DNA of 64,000 nt from Pedobacter petrophilus (GTDB lineage: Bacteria; Bacteroidota; Bacteroidia; Sphingobacteriales; Sphingobacteriaceae): NCBI RefSeq assembly GCF_009674725.1, contig NZ_WKKH01000005.1, positions 154,033-218,032 of the forward strand. The letters are read 5' to 3'. Positions 43,942 through 53,730 of the stretch are shown in pieces. The position numbers and the translations under genes are program-made. Position 1 is the stretch's first letter. Each line of letters begins with the position of its first letter. The notes under the pieces are model-generated. The model did no database searches and was not told the origin of the DNA. It saw only the letters and a program-made list of their open reading frames with translations.

Positions 43942-44337
43942 TTAGGCTTTAGGCCAGTCGTTTAAATGCTCCGCATTACCAAGTTTCAACTTTCTAGCTG
44001 AAATCTGGAACTTTAGTGTCATCGGATGATCACCTACAATATTAATCCCTTCAGAATATTTAACAATATAGCCGTCTTCGAAATCAACTTCTTTCATTTT
44101 GGCATCTTCTTCTGTTTTTTTAATCAGAAGGGTTCCTGTGATAGGTTTGTATTGGTTATTTACCATCGCTTCGATTATTGAGGTATCTTCTGTTGATTCG
44201 ATCTCAATATCGATGGTACCGCCGTAAACTCCGGAAGATGGTCTTCCTTTAGCATCTACATCGCGATTTAATGAGTAGGCGCAGTGAAGTACATCGTACT
44301 CCTTGCCTGCAAAATTCAATCTAGCTTTGAAAGCCAT
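43942..44337 (-). CDS. tssD: T6SS tube protein Hcp/TssD, copy 4 (type B)
   Basis: The 131-residue TssD protein differs from copy 2 at 32714 by three residues (Ala/Ser, Ser/Thr, Ile/Val). It is the first gene of the right-hand pair. Its leader shares a hairpin and an upstream 15-base element with copy 2. Confidence 0.94.
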   Translation of the reverse strand: MAFKARLNFAGKEYDVLHCAYSLNRDVDAKGRPSSGVYGGTIDIEIESTEDTSIIEAMVNNQYKPITGTLLIKKTEEDAKMKEVDFEDGYIVKYSEGINIVGDHPMTLKFQISARKLKLGNAEHLNDWPKA

Positions 44338-44370
44338 AGTGTTTAAATTTAAAGGTGAAATTTTGGTTAT

Positions 44371-44384
44371 GTAGCTGATGCTAC
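44371..44384 (-). promoter_or_regulatory. Leader hairpin of the right hcp pair
   Basis: The GTAGC / GCTAC stem with a four-base loop matches that of the left pair at 33147-33160 in stem sequence and position, while the loop bases differ. Confidence 0.5.
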
Positions 44385-44610
44385 GCTATTGAACTTAACC
44401 CAAATATCAAGCCAACAGTTAATTAAATGGCTGATGAGCGAAATATAAATACTGCATAAAATAATTTTACAGATGGAAAAACACTGTTATAGGATAAGTT
44501 AAGCGTAAAAATTAAGTAAGAAAATGTTAATAAATTACATGAATATTTTCTATGTAGACAGACAATATTTAAAAAGCAAATGCTAGTTATTGTAGTAATT
44601 CGCTACAATA

Positions 44611-44625
44611 TGTAGCACTTTAGGG
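44611..44625 (-). promoter_or_regulatory. Shared upstream element of the right hcp pair
   Basis: The minus strand reads CCCTAAAGTGCTACA, one base different from the element at 33351-33365. It is part of a 306-base spacer (44338-44643) with no gene. A GCTACA / TGTAGC palindrome overlaps it at about 44602-44616. Confidence 0.45.
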
Positions 44626-44643
44626 CATGCGTAATCCTAAAAT

Positions 44644-45216
44644 TTAAATTATTTGTATGCCAAATTTTTCCATCTTAGCAACCCATTTCTGACTATAATG
44701 ATTTTCCAGAGAGTGTAATTCGCCAATGGTATTGGTAAGTACCGGGCTCATCTTGCATTTCTCAAAAACAGCTTTTTTAATCGCAAGGTAAGTGGTTTTT
44801 TTATTGGCTTTCCATTCTTTAAAGGTAGCTTCATCCAATATAGAAACAATTCTTGCAGACCTGCCGCTAAAATTATTATTGATATTCTGATTTTGCGTCA
44901 TGAAAATTTGGTCAGGCATAAACAGACGGTCAAAAAATCCTTTAACTTTTGCGGGGATGTGATCTACATAAACCGGACAGAATAAAACAATATGATTACT
45001 CTGCCTGATGGCATTTAAGGCTTTTTGCAAATCAGGTTCCAGTTCGGCAATTTGCCGGTTGTTAAAAAGCTTGTTAGAATTAAAGATCAGGTCAATAATG
45101 GCAATTTCTCTAACCGTAGCGCCCGAACTTTCAGCACCGCTTTTATAGGCATTGATCAAAAAATTTGTGGATACCGTCTTTTCTATATCCCCATTCAGGA
45201 TAAGTACTTGCTTCAT
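44644..45216 (-). CDS. Flavodoxin-fold NAD(P)H oxidoreductase-like protein
   Basis: The 190-residue protein resembles the flavodoxin-like FMN reductase family. It opens with VLILNGD, continues with SNHIVLFCPVYVDHIPAKVKGFFDRLF (typical NADPH-dependent flavodoxin-like core) and has no signal peptide. It lies between the T6SS cargo and sheath genes but has no obvious T6SS role and may be a chance insertion. A terminator precedes it. Confidence 0.7.
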   Translation of the reverse strand: MKQVLILNGDIEKTVSTNFLINAYKSGAESSGATVREIAIIDLIFNSNKLFNNRQIAELEPDLQKALNAIRQSNHIVLFCPVYVDHIPAKVKGFFDRLFMPDQIFMTQNQNINNNFSGRSARIVSILDEATFKEWKANKKTTYLAIKKAVFEKCKMSPVLTNTIGELHSLENHYSQKWVAKMEKFGIQII

Positions 45217-45291
45217 TTATTATGGTATTTAGCTTTTGAGGCGGTAGATGTTACAAAACTATAAAGTTTTTGTTAACCTGATGCATCAAAA

Positions 45292-45319
45292 CAAAAAAAC
45301 CTGATCAATGATCAGGTTT
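45292..45319 (-). terminator. Intrinsic terminator after tssC
   Basis: A perfect inverted repeat (AAACCTGATCA / TGATCAGGTTT, 45297-45319) is followed on the minus strand by a T run. It ends the operon that runs from 54252 to tssC. Confidence 0.85.
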
Positions 45320-45383
45320 CCATTTATATTTAATGCATTCGATTGAACGCCATTATGTTTAATTGCTAACTAAACTGCTTATA

Positions 45384-46772
45384 TTACTGTTGATTATATT
45401 CGGATGCCCAGGTTGTACTTTCGTCTTCACCCTTGTGTCCGTCTAGTTTCACTACAAAGCTTTTTGCCGGAAAATATGGGGTTATGTGAATATCTAAATG
45501 AATTCTATCTTTTTGCTGTTCATCACGTTCAAAACGCATGATTTTAAACCTTTCAATTAAACGATCAGCTCCCTGGATGCCATCTAAAAACTTCACAATC
45601 TGACCTCTTAAATCCTGCTCTGTTTTAGAAGTCCAGTTTTCAAAAGCCCTTCTGTTTAAGAAATCGAATAACACTTTGGTGATGTAATCAAATACCCTTA
45701 CAACTGAATAGGTTTGCAAGCCGATATTATCGCCATTGAACAACGTTTTTGCAGAAAAGGCCATTACTTTTCCGTACTCGTTTACCATGGGTACTAAACC
45801 AACTCTTTCCAAATGGGAAATTTCACTTTTCTTTAGATCAAACTTAACGCCATCTACTTCATTTATAGCACCATGTTTTTTACCGGCCGTAACCTGAGAC
45901 ATTAGGGTGTAATACATCTTTCCTGCTAAGGCTGCTGATCCAGGAACAGTTAAATCATCTTCCTCACCCACTTCAGCAACTTTACCTCTACCTACAAGCC
46001 AGTTACAAGTCATGATGACGTTTGAACGAAATGCATCTGCACCGGTAAAATTAGCTGCTGTAAAAAGATCTAAAACATCATCTGGCTGATCTAAATCGGC
46101 AAAATCTGTTACCAACATGGCTTTATTGCTGTGTGCAATCTTACCCCAACGTTCTAAAACCTTATTTGATCCCATGTAACCCGGAACCACCATTAAGGAA
46201 TAATTTTTACGTAAATCTAAGCGATCATAATTTTGCTTTAGTTCATCATCAACATAATCAATGAAACGTGGGTTATCAAGATCTTTAATCTGATCCATTG
46301 ATGCATTTAAAAGCACAACATTTTTCAGCTTATCAGATTCCGTATTCTTATAGAACAAATGAACTGATCTATAAGCCTGCTCCAGTTCTCTTGAACTTTC
46401 CAGTGCCGTTCCAATGTTTTTATTTAAATTTTCTTCAGCAGCATTAAGTTTTTCAGTGCTTTTTTCTACCATATCAGCTACTGATGAAGAAGATTCAAGT
46501 ACATCAATCCAAAGTTGAATTTTCTTTTTCAACTCTTCACGCTCTTTCTTTTTCTCATCTCCCGTTAAAAAGATTTGCTTTCTTGCTTTTCTTTCAGGGT
46601 TTAGATTTTGAAGTCCGTCAACAGTAGTTTCCAATAAATCGAAACCACCTACTCTGGCTAATTTTTCTAAGTTATCTTTAAGCGTGGTTTTTTCTACGGT
46701 TTTCCCTTCGGCAGATTTAAAACCTGCCTGAGATATATTTTGTTCTGCGTTTAATTCTTGAGGATTTGACAT
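45384..46772 (-). CDS. tssC: T6SS sheath large subunit TssC
   Basis: The 462-residue protein matches the Bacteroidetes TssC (DUF5458) pattern, with LRKNYSLMVVPGYMGSNKVLERWGKIA and NWLVGRGKVAEVGEEDDLTVPGSAALAG. It assembles with TssB into the contractile sheath. It lies 19 bases after tssB and ends the operon. Confidence 0.9.
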   Translation of the reverse strand: MSNPQELNAEQNISQAGFKSAEGKTVEKTTLKDNLEKLARVGGFDLLETTVDGLQNLNPERKARKQIFLTGDEKKKEREELKKKIQLWIDVLESSSSVADMVEKSTEKLNAAEENLNKNIGTALESSRELEQAYRSVHLFYKNTESDKLKNVVLLNASMDQIKDLDNPRFIDYVDDELKQNYDRLDLRKNYSLMVVPGYMGSNKVLERWGKIAHSNKAMLVTDFADLDQPDDVLDLFTAANFTGADAFRSNVIMTCNWLVGRGKVAEVGEEDDLTVPGSAALAGKMYYTLMSQVTAGKKHGAINEVDGVKFDLKKSEISHLERVGLVPMVNEYGKVMAFSAKTLFNGDNIGLQTYSVVRVFDYITKVLFDFLNRRAFENWTSKTEQDLRGQIVKFLDGIQGADRLIERFKIMRFERDEQQKDRIHLDIHITPYFPAKSFVVKLDGHKGEDESTTWASEYNQQ

Positions 46773-46791
46773 GTTTTCTTAGCGTTTTAGA

Positions 46792-47238
46792 TTATTTATT
46801 TTGCTCCAATTCATCTACGAAGTTTTTCAAAGCACTAATGAAAGCGGTTTTAGTTTCTTCATCATCAAGCGTAGCTTTTAATGTTTTATTCGATTTTAAT
46901 TGTTTGATTACATTCAAAGACATTTCTCTTTCGATGTTCACATTCGTTAGGTAATTACTTTGATTGATGATATTTTTTACGCCAAAATCACTCAAATCAT
47001 TAAAATTAATGGTCTCTCCAACAGTAGAACCATCTTGTTTTTCGAACGCTACTTTAACATTTGGCTTGTAGTGTTCAAAAACTTCCTTAACCGTTTTTAA
47101 TCCTTCAACTTTTTCGGGTTTGATAGGTTCGTTATCTGTTAATTTTTGTACAAAAAGCGTTTTATTGTGGGCAATTTCTGCGAAAGATTCCGAGGTATCT
47201 ATTTTTCGCTCGTTTCCTCCAATTTCATAATTAAACAT
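46792..47238 (-). CDS. tssB: T6SS sheath small subunit TssB
   Basis: The 148-residue protein starts MFNYEIGGNERKID and contains VKVAFEKQDGSTVGETINFNDLSDFG, the TssB-type beta-sandwich. It is next to tssC in the usual order. Confidence 0.88.
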   Translation of the reverse strand: MFNYEIGGNERKIDTSESFAEIAHNKTLFVQKLTDNEPIKPEKVEGLKTVKEVFEHYKPNVKVAFEKQDGSTVGETINFNDLSDFGVKNIINQSNYLTNVNIEREMSLNVIKQLKSNKTLKATLDDEETKTAFISALKNFVDELEQNK

Positions 47239-47294
47239 AGTATGTGGTTTTAGGTTTAAGGTTATATTCTTCTAATAATATAATAGTTAACATT

Positions 47295-49811
47295 TTAACT
47301 CAATTTTTGTTCCAATATTGCGGCCTCAGGATGAATAATATTCCATTCTAATTTATCCTCTTCGGGATGTTTGCTCACATGAATCTTTGATCCTTTCTTT
47401 AGCTCTCCGGAAATAATGTATTTGGAGATCGGGCGGCGTAGAAGGTTTCGAATGACTGCTGATAATTGCCTTGCACCATATTTAGGTGTAAAGCCATCCA
47501 AAGCAATCATTTTCTTTGCATCTTCTGCAATTTCAAATTCGATACCCATTTTGTTTAGTGACTGAACCAGACTGCTTAACTGGATTTCAAAAATGCGTAC
47601 CACATTACTTTCATTTATCGGCGCAAACGGAACTATTTCAGAAATTCTGGCTAAAAATTCAGGACGGAAGTGCCCGGCCATTACTTCCATTAATTGGTTT
47701 GACACAGGAATAACTCCTTTTCCAATTTGTTCGGCAATCCACTCGCTCCCAATGTTTGAAGTGAAAAGAATAAGCGAATTACTAAAATCGCCTTCTTTCC
47801 CTAAACGATCATGCATGTGGCCTTCATCCAGGATTTGCAGAAAGGTATCGAAAACTGAAGGGTGCGCTTTTTCAATTTCATCAAACAGCAAAACAGAATA
47901 AGGTTGCTGCCTGATTTTATTCACCAGCAAACCACCTTCTTCATAACCTACATAACCCGGAGGCGCACCATAAAGTAAAGCGGCGCTATGTTCTTCCTTA
48001 AATTCAGACATGTCAAACCTGATCATTGCCTTTTCATCATTAAACAAAAATTCTGCTATAGATTTTGCTAATTCAGTTTTACCTGTTCCGGTTGGACCTA
48101 ATAAAAAGAACGATCCAATGGGCTGACCTTTTTTATTTAATCCGCTTCGGGATTCTAAAATTGCATCAGAAACTGCTTTAAGTGCCTGATCTTGCCCTAC
48201 CACACGTTTTTTCAGGTATTGCTCCATGTTAAGCAATTTTTCTTTCTCGCCTGCCTGTAACTTACCCATCGGAATACCTGTTTTATAGGCAACTATTGAA
48301 GCAATATCCTGCTTGGTAATTCTATCACTTTTTTCCGCAGCATATTTCTTTAGTTCCTGAAGACTGCTGTTGATATATGCTTTATATTCATCTGCCGTTT
48401 CAAAGGCATCTGTTTGGGTTTCATCAGTTAAACGGCCCAAAAGAACCGGGCTTAATTTAGCCTGAAGTAAAGAAAATAACCATTTATAATCTGCAAACTG
48501 ATCTGCTTCTGATTGCCCTTCACTGGTATTTAATGCCTCCAGATCTGCTTCTAAACTATCAATAACCTGGTTAGAAGTATCATTCATCATTTTCATGGCG
48601 GCCATAGTCCTGTCCAATAAATCAAAGGCAGAATCCGGGAGTCTTCTATCTTTCATGTAGCGTTTAGCCAGGCGTACACATTCGCCCAAAGCATCGGGCT
48701 CAATGCTCAAAGTATGGTGTTCTTCATACTTTACTGACAGTTTTTGCAACATTTTTATCGTACTTTCTTCATTCGGTTCATTTACCTGAAGCACTTCAAA
48801 ACGCCTGCTAAAAGCTTGTTCTGGTTCGATAATTTTGCGGTATTCATCTATCGTAGTTGCGCCAATCACCGTTATTTCTCCACGGGCTAACTCTGGTTTT
48901 AGCAAATTGCCGATACCCGCACCCAATGGACCTTTACTATCTAACAACGTATGAATTTCATCAATAAAGAGTACTGCTTTTTCAAACTGCTTAACTTCTT
49001 TGATAATGTTTTTTAAACGGTCTTCTATTTCACCTTTGTAAGATGCGCCTGCAATGAGCGATCCCAGATCAAGCTCGAAAAGCTGAACCGCCTTTAAGCT
49101 GTCTGGCACATTCTGGTTCACAATATCAATTGCGAATCCATCAACCAAAGCCGTTTTACCTACCCCTGCATCTCCCGTAAGGATTACATTTGGTTTGGTT
49201 CTCCGGCAAAGGATCTCCATCATCATCCGTGTTTCCTTATCGCGACCTATAATCGGATCAGTTTTCGCATCACGAACCATCTGCAAACGATCTATGCAGT
49301 ATTTATATAAGGCATTTCCTGTACTTTTATTTTCACCTCCAGCCGTTGTTTTATCCGGTGAAAGTGCTCTGGAAATTTCTTCGTCTTTTACATAAAGGTC
49401 TAAAATTTCTCTCTCTTTTATAGGGAAAGACTTCAATTGATCTGGTTGAAAACCGATTCCGGGCTTTGCCAATGCAGTAAGCACACAAACCGGAGTAATT
49501 AAATCAAGTCCTAATTTAATACGTACGTTATCTGCTTCTTCAAAAACTACAGCAATTTCTGGCGCACCACTAACGGTATCACTTAAGCTTGCAGATTTTG
49601 CCTGCTCCTCTATCCGAACCTCTGCCCACTCGCTAATGTACTCCTCATCCTTCCCAATAGAAGTAACAAATGATCTTAAGCCAACATCTTTATGCATCAA
49701 GCCCTTTAGCAGATGCGCAGCGGTAAAAACTTCATTTCTATATTCTTTGGCTAACGACTGCGCGATGTGCAGGGCTGTTTTTACCGATTCACTCAAATTT
49801 GTAATTGCCAT
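47295..49811 (-). CDS. clpV: T6SS sheath-recycling AAA+ ATPase ClpV/TssH
   Basis: The 838-residue protein has an N-terminal double Clp repeat (about residues 1-145). Two AAA+ modules follow, with Walker A motifs GDAGVGKTALVDG (about 208-220) and GPTGTGKTELAKS (about 565-577), Walker B motifs LFIDEIHTLL and LLFDEIEKAHP, and a short middle domain. It disassembles the contracted sheath. Context among T6SS genes favours ClpV over ClpB or ClpC. Confidence 0.93.
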   Translation of the reverse strand: MAITNLSESVKTALHIAQSLAKEYRNEVFTAAHLLKGLMHKDVGLRSFVTSIGKDEEYISEWAEVRIEEQAKSASLSDTVSGAPEIAVVFEEADNVRIKLGLDLITPVCVLTALAKPGIGFQPDQLKSFPIKEREILDLYVKDEEISRALSPDKTTAGGENKSTGNALYKYCIDRLQMVRDAKTDPIIGRDKETRMMMEILCRRTKPNVILTGDAGVGKTALVDGFAIDIVNQNVPDSLKAVQLFELDLGSLIAGASYKGEIEDRLKNIIKEVKQFEKAVLFIDEIHTLLDSKGPLGAGIGNLLKPELARGEITVIGATTIDEYRKIIEPEQAFSRRFEVLQVNEPNEESTIKMLQKLSVKYEEHHTLSIEPDALGECVRLAKRYMKDRRLPDSAFDLLDRTMAAMKMMNDTSNQVIDSLEADLEALNTSEGQSEADQFADYKWLFSLLQAKLSPVLLGRLTDETQTDAFETADEYKAYINSSLQELKKYAAEKSDRITKQDIASIVAYKTGIPMGKLQAGEKEKLLNMEQYLKKRVVGQDQALKAVSDAILESRSGLNKKGQPIGSFFLLGPTGTGKTELAKSIAEFLFNDEKAMIRFDMSEFKEEHSAALLYGAPPGYVGYEEGGLLVNKIRQQPYSVLLFDEIEKAHPSVFDTFLQILDEGHMHDRLGKEGDFSNSLILFTSNIGSEWIAEQIGKGVIPVSNQLMEVMAGHFRPEFLARISEIVPFAPINESNVVRIFEIQLSSLVQSLNKMGIEFEIAEDAKKMIALDGFTPKYGARQLSAVIRNLLRRPISKYIISGELKKGSKIHVSKHPEEDKLEWNIIHPEAAILEQKLS

Positions 49812-49816
49812 ATCCC

Positions 49817-52192
49817 TTAATTGGTTTTTGGCAATACTGCCGGGTTAAAATTATTTTCGGTGATGTAATAGTATATTTTTCCGTTTGATAGAAACTGTTG
49901 CTCAATCTGAGTAGCTCTCTTTATTTGTTCTACGGATTGATTTAATAATTTAATATAGCTTTCAAACTGATCGAGTGGCATTTTTGATGTACTCTTCAAA
50001 TCTCCAACTTTGTATTTTGAAAGGAATTCATTGTTTAAAGGTAAACCTGTAACCAGTTTAATGTAGTTGGCCAACGTCATCGCCTTTATATCACCCGAAG
50101 ATGTTTTCATTCCCAATAACTGCTTTGGCATTTTAACATAGTTTTTAACCAATTTGCTTCTGAAAGAGGATTGATCAGCCTGAAGATTTTGTCCTAACAT
50201 GATCGAGAAAACATCAACAATCTGTTTGTATTCCATGTTATTAAGAACAATTGCATACTGTAATGTTGACGGATGATTTTTAACAACCTCTGCGGATACG
50301 TTTGCTGTACTATAATATTTGAAGGCATTATGCGGCATGCGATCTGCAACTTCTGCATCAACCGGAGCTGGTAGCTGTCCTTCTACCTCTGCCGAAAGAT
50401 TTTTACGTGAAATACCGGTTAAACGAAATGCACTATCCAGAGAACTGATCTGATTGTAAATATCCATATTCGTTTCTTTTACAAAACGGCGTAAAGCAAT
50501 CGTCATGCTTTGGTTGGAATTTACAGCGCCTTTGGTTGGAAAAACTACCCCACCTTGAATTAAGCTATTTTTAGGATAATCTAAGTAGTAGGAAATTGAA
50601 TCTTGCAGGCTCGTATTGTAAGGCTGGAAGCTTTTTAACCCTTCTCCTTTAACCATTGTATTTTTTCTATATTCTGCTGCGCGGATAGCCGATTCCGAAA
50701 CCAATTTACGTGACTGGATAACAAAATCATTAAACGACTGGTTAAAATCGCTGTATACCTGGAGCGCTAAAATCCTGGCATCCGCCTGAGCAACCTGCTC
50801 GCTTAATTCGTTAATCAGGTAGTTGTTTGTACCACCTATATTCCCGGTGCTCCCTACCAATATAATTAAATTGGTTTCATTTTTCTTTGCTTTAAACTGG
50901 CTTAAACCAGCTTTTAAAGCTTCGAATACTGGTCCTTCAGCAATTTCTCCATTACACCTAAGGGTGTTTTTAGCTTGATTGGATAAGAAAGACATCAGTT
51001 TTCTATAGTCGTTTTGAATAGGACTAACAAAAATTCCTTGTAATGCACATCCGGCTTCGCCGCGATAAACTACGCCACCATAACTTACATTGGATCCTTT
51101 CCCAAAATCGGTCATTATATTTTCGAAAGAAGATATAGTGTTGGTCATTCCTGAAAGGTATTTGGTCATCGAACTTCCTCCATCGACAACAAACAACACA
51201 TTAATTTTATTTTTATTTTTACGGAGCTTTAAGTAATCCTGATAAGAAAGTGAAGCTCCATTGATGGTTAAGATTTTATTATCTTTTTTATTATAAACGT
51301 CTGCTGCAATGCCAACACTATATGAACCTTCATCATCAGAAACTACAGGTACACTTTTTAAAATTAAATTTTCTCTTGGCAATAACGGATCTACAACGAA
51401 GGCGGTTCCCTTATCTGTACCACTTTTAATAGCGGTTGCAGTAGAGTCATCACTATCTTCGTTTCCTGGCTTAGCAGAAGTGATGTATAATCTGTCTCCC
51501 CAATTGTGAACTACTTCTGAAGACACCCAACCATAGATGCTTTTTAAAGCTGTATCTGCAACAAGTTGATCATCAGAGCCAATTAAATATTTTTTCCCAT
51601 CTTCAGATTTTTTGTAGATGTAAGAAATTTCATGCAGCCTAACTTTTGTGCGCCTGTCTTTTAGCTCCGGAGTATTATAAACTAAAATTGAATCGGTAGT
51701 ATCAAAATAGAATTTCGGCTCTGTTAATGCATTTTTGCCATTGACAATTCCAATCGACTTTTCTGCATAGCCAGTTTTCTGATTAGAAAATGCACGCTGC
51801 CAAAGCAGTAATTTCGATTTTGAAATCCAACCATAACTAATTGCACTTTTTTTATCGCTAATCTTTCTCCCTCTGATCATCCCTGCTTTGTATTTGATTA
51901 GTTTCAGATAGCCATTTTCTGCTTTAGAAACATAAAAAGGCTCCATAAAACCAATTTTTTTCATGATCAAACTTCCACCCGGAGCGGTTGTGGTGTAATT
52001 ATCTTCACGATCTGAAAAAACAATCCATGGTAAACTGCTATTGCTGGTATTGTCATTTACATTGATGGCTTCTGCAGGCCTTTCATAGGCTTTAGGCATA
52101 TATTTTACTTTTTTGCCAAACGATGCCGGCGACTGTGCATAGGCAAAGGATATTCCTAAAAACAGGATGGTTAAGGCATAATATTTTTTCAT
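49817..52192 (-). CDS. tssR: T6SS protein TssR (von Willebrand A-domain)
   Basis: The 791-residue protein has a signal peptide (LTILFLGISFAYAQS). An SH3-like N-terminal region (about 60-240) is followed by a vWA domain with a MIDAS motif (VVDGGSSMT near residue 335) and a long helical C-terminus. This matches TssR, specific to Bacteroidetes T6SS. It is thought to belong to the periplasmic/outer-membrane trans-envelope complex. It starts five bases before clpV. Confidence 0.88.
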   Translation of the reverse strand: MKKYYALTILFLGISFAYAQSPASFGKKVKYMPKAYERPAEAINVNDNTSNSSLPWIVFSDREDNYTTTAPGGSLIMKKIGFMEPFYVSKAENGYLKLIKYKAGMIRGRKISDKKSAISYGWISKSKLLLWQRAFSNQKTGYAEKSIGIVNGKNALTEPKFYFDTTDSILVYNTPELKDRRTKVRLHEISYIYKKSEDGKKYLIGSDDQLVADTALKSIYGWVSSEVVHNWGDRLYITSAKPGNEDSDDSTATAIKSGTDKGTAFVVDPLLPRENLILKSVPVVSDDEGSYSVGIAADVYNKKDNKILTINGASLSYQDYLKLRKNKNKINVLFVVDGGSSMTKYLSGMTNTISSFENIMTDFGKGSNVSYGGVVYRGEAGCALQGIFVSPIQNDYRKLMSFLSNQAKNTLRCNGEIAEGPVFEALKAGLSQFKAKKNETNLIILVGSTGNIGGTNNYLINELSEQVAQADARILALQVYSDFNQSFNDFVIQSRKLVSESAIRAAEYRKNTMVKGEGLKSFQPYNTSLQDSISYYLDYPKNSLIQGGVVFPTKGAVNSNQSMTIALRRFVKETNMDIYNQISSLDSAFRLTGISRKNLSAEVEGQLPAPVDAEVADRMPHNAFKYYSTANVSAEVVKNHPSTLQYAIVLNNMEYKQIVDVFSIMLGQNLQADQSSFRSKLVKNYVKMPKQLLGMKTSSGDIKAMTLANYIKLVTGLPLNNEFLSKYKVGDLKSTSKMPLDQFESYIKLLNQSVEQIKRATQIEQQFLSNGKIYYYITENNFNPAVLPKTN

Positions 52193-52222
52193 AATGGTTT
52201 TAGATGAGGTTAAGATGTTAAT

Positions 52223-53203
52223 CTATTTTGTTTTAGCCGTTGCATCAGCTGCTGCTGTTGTTGCCGGCTGTGCGGTTCCTGAATGTTGTTTAATATTTAA
52301 TAAACTGGCACAGGTAGAATTTGGCTTAATGGTTAGTTGCGCTTCGTCTACCGCTATCTCACCTCCAAAGGTTAAGCCCATACAATAAGAATAAATATCG
52401 GTCTGCTTTTTCTTCCCGTTCATTTCTACGTTTACAGTTACCTTTTCGTTGTTACACATGTATTTGTTAACGAGATAGTAGTAATTAGAATTAAAGTCTG
52501 CGCCATTGGCAATTGCCTGCAACCTGGCCCTGATATCATCAATGGTTTTGCGTTCACCATCGCCGGGTGCAACAAAATCTTCAACAATTTCTGCGTTAGG
52601 ATCGGTAATTAAAATGGTTAAATAAGCAGGTTTACGTGCTTTATCTGATCTGAGGCGAACAACGTATTTTCCGGGAGCACGGTAAGTGTACAACGCTGTT
52701 TTGCCTTTAACATCTACGCGTCCGGTTTCACCAAAAGACCATTCAAAATCCTTACCTTCTCCGTCTCCTTCCAATCGTATTTCTTCATTTACTAAACCGG
52801 CTGTTGGCCCGCTGATGGTAAGCACACTGTCTACAATTGCAGTCCTTACCGTATCTCTAACTGTAATTGGAAACTCCTGACGTAATTCACCATCAACAGT
52901 AAGACGTACAATATAGGTATCTGGCTTTGTGTAGTGATAGGATCCTGTTTTTGTTGTGGCTCTTTCGCCATTACCAAATTCCCAAAGCCATTTAGAAGCT
53001 TTTGGCGTATTATCTGTAAAAACTAAATCTTCGTTTAAGTAGATTTCGTCTTTTAAAATTCTCGCCTCAATTGCTCTTTTTTCGAACAAAGAACTCTTGA
53101 ATAAAAAGATGAGGCCTGTTAAAAGAAGCACAGCTAATAGGATGTATAAAATAACATAGCCTTGCGAATTTGAATTAACTTGCTTGGTGTTTGAATCGGA
53201 CAT
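52223..53203 (-). CDS. PKD-domain membrane protein of the T6SS trans-envelope set
   Basis: The 326-residue protein has one membrane helix (about residues 13-33). Two PKD domains follow (about 50-115 with SKWLWEFGNGERATT, and 130-205 with FEWSFGETG), then a globular end. It probably anchors in the inner membrane with the rest in the periplasm. It likely corresponds to one of the phylum-specific TssP/TssQ components, but I cannot tell which. Confidence 0.75.
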   Translation of the reverse strand: MSDSNTKQVNSNSQGYVILYILLAVLLLTGLIFLFKSSLFEKRAIEARILKDEIYLNEDLVFTDNTPKASKWLWEFGNGERATTKTGSYHYTKPDTYIVRLTVDGELRQEFPITVRDTVRTAIVDSVLTISGPTAGLVNEEIRLEGDGEGKDFEWSFGETGRVDVKGKTALYTYRAPGKYVVRLRSDKARKPAYLTILITDPNAEIVEDFVAPGDGERKTIDDIRARLQAIANGADFNSNYYYLVNKYMCNNEKVTVNVEMNGKKKQTDIYSYCMGLTFGGEIAVDEAQLTIKPNSTCASLLNIKQHSGTAQPATTAAADATAKTK

Positions 53204-53234
53204 AGGTAGCGTTTTTTATATTTTGTTTAGAGGT

Positions 53235-53720
53235 TTATCTTGAAGAGATGGTTTGTTGCAATTGCCTCCTGTTGGTAATGCAGTCGTCTAATTGTCTCTT
53301 ATGTAATTCAATGTCAGTAATGTTTCTGTTTTGTTCTTGTCTATCATAAAACAGCCTATCGTATAATTGAGAGGTCTGAACAAAAATCTTGTAGCGGGAA
53401 TCCGATGCTTTGCGATCAAATGCGGCTTTAATAGACCCTAATGATAGCTGGATATCATTTTTTAAAAACACCGCCTGTACATTTGGGTTATAACGGGTAA
53501 TTTGTTTAAAGGTAGTATCTATTGTAGGCATGGTTTCTTTCACCATGTTTTCGAACACTTCATTTTCATTAATTTTAACCTCGAGTTCTTCCTTTGAGAT
53601 TTCGTATCTTGATTTATTGCTGTAAAATATGCCGAAGCTTAAAAGCCCGACAGTAAAAACAAACAGCGCAATGAAAAACAAGAACTGCTCACGTCTTTCT
53701 TTAATGCTTAATTTAATCAT
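53235..53720 (-). CDS. TssO-like T6SS membrane protein
   Basis: The 161-residue protein has one N-terminal membrane helix (LFFIALFVFTVGLLSFGIFY) preceded by a KERREQF segment, and a helical, coiled-coil periplasmic part. This fits TssO, a phylum-specific T6SS membrane component. It is in tandem with a similar protein at 53731-54252. Confidence 0.7.
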   Translation of the reverse strand: MIKLSIKERREQFLFFIALFVFTVGLLSFGIFYSNKSRYEISKEELEVKINENEVFENMVKETMPTIDTTFKQITRYNPNVQAVFLKNDIQLSLGSIKAAFDRKASDSRYKIFVQTSQLYDRLFYDRQEQNRNITDIELHKRQLDDCITNRRQLQQTISSR

Positions 53721-53730
53721 AATATTTTAA

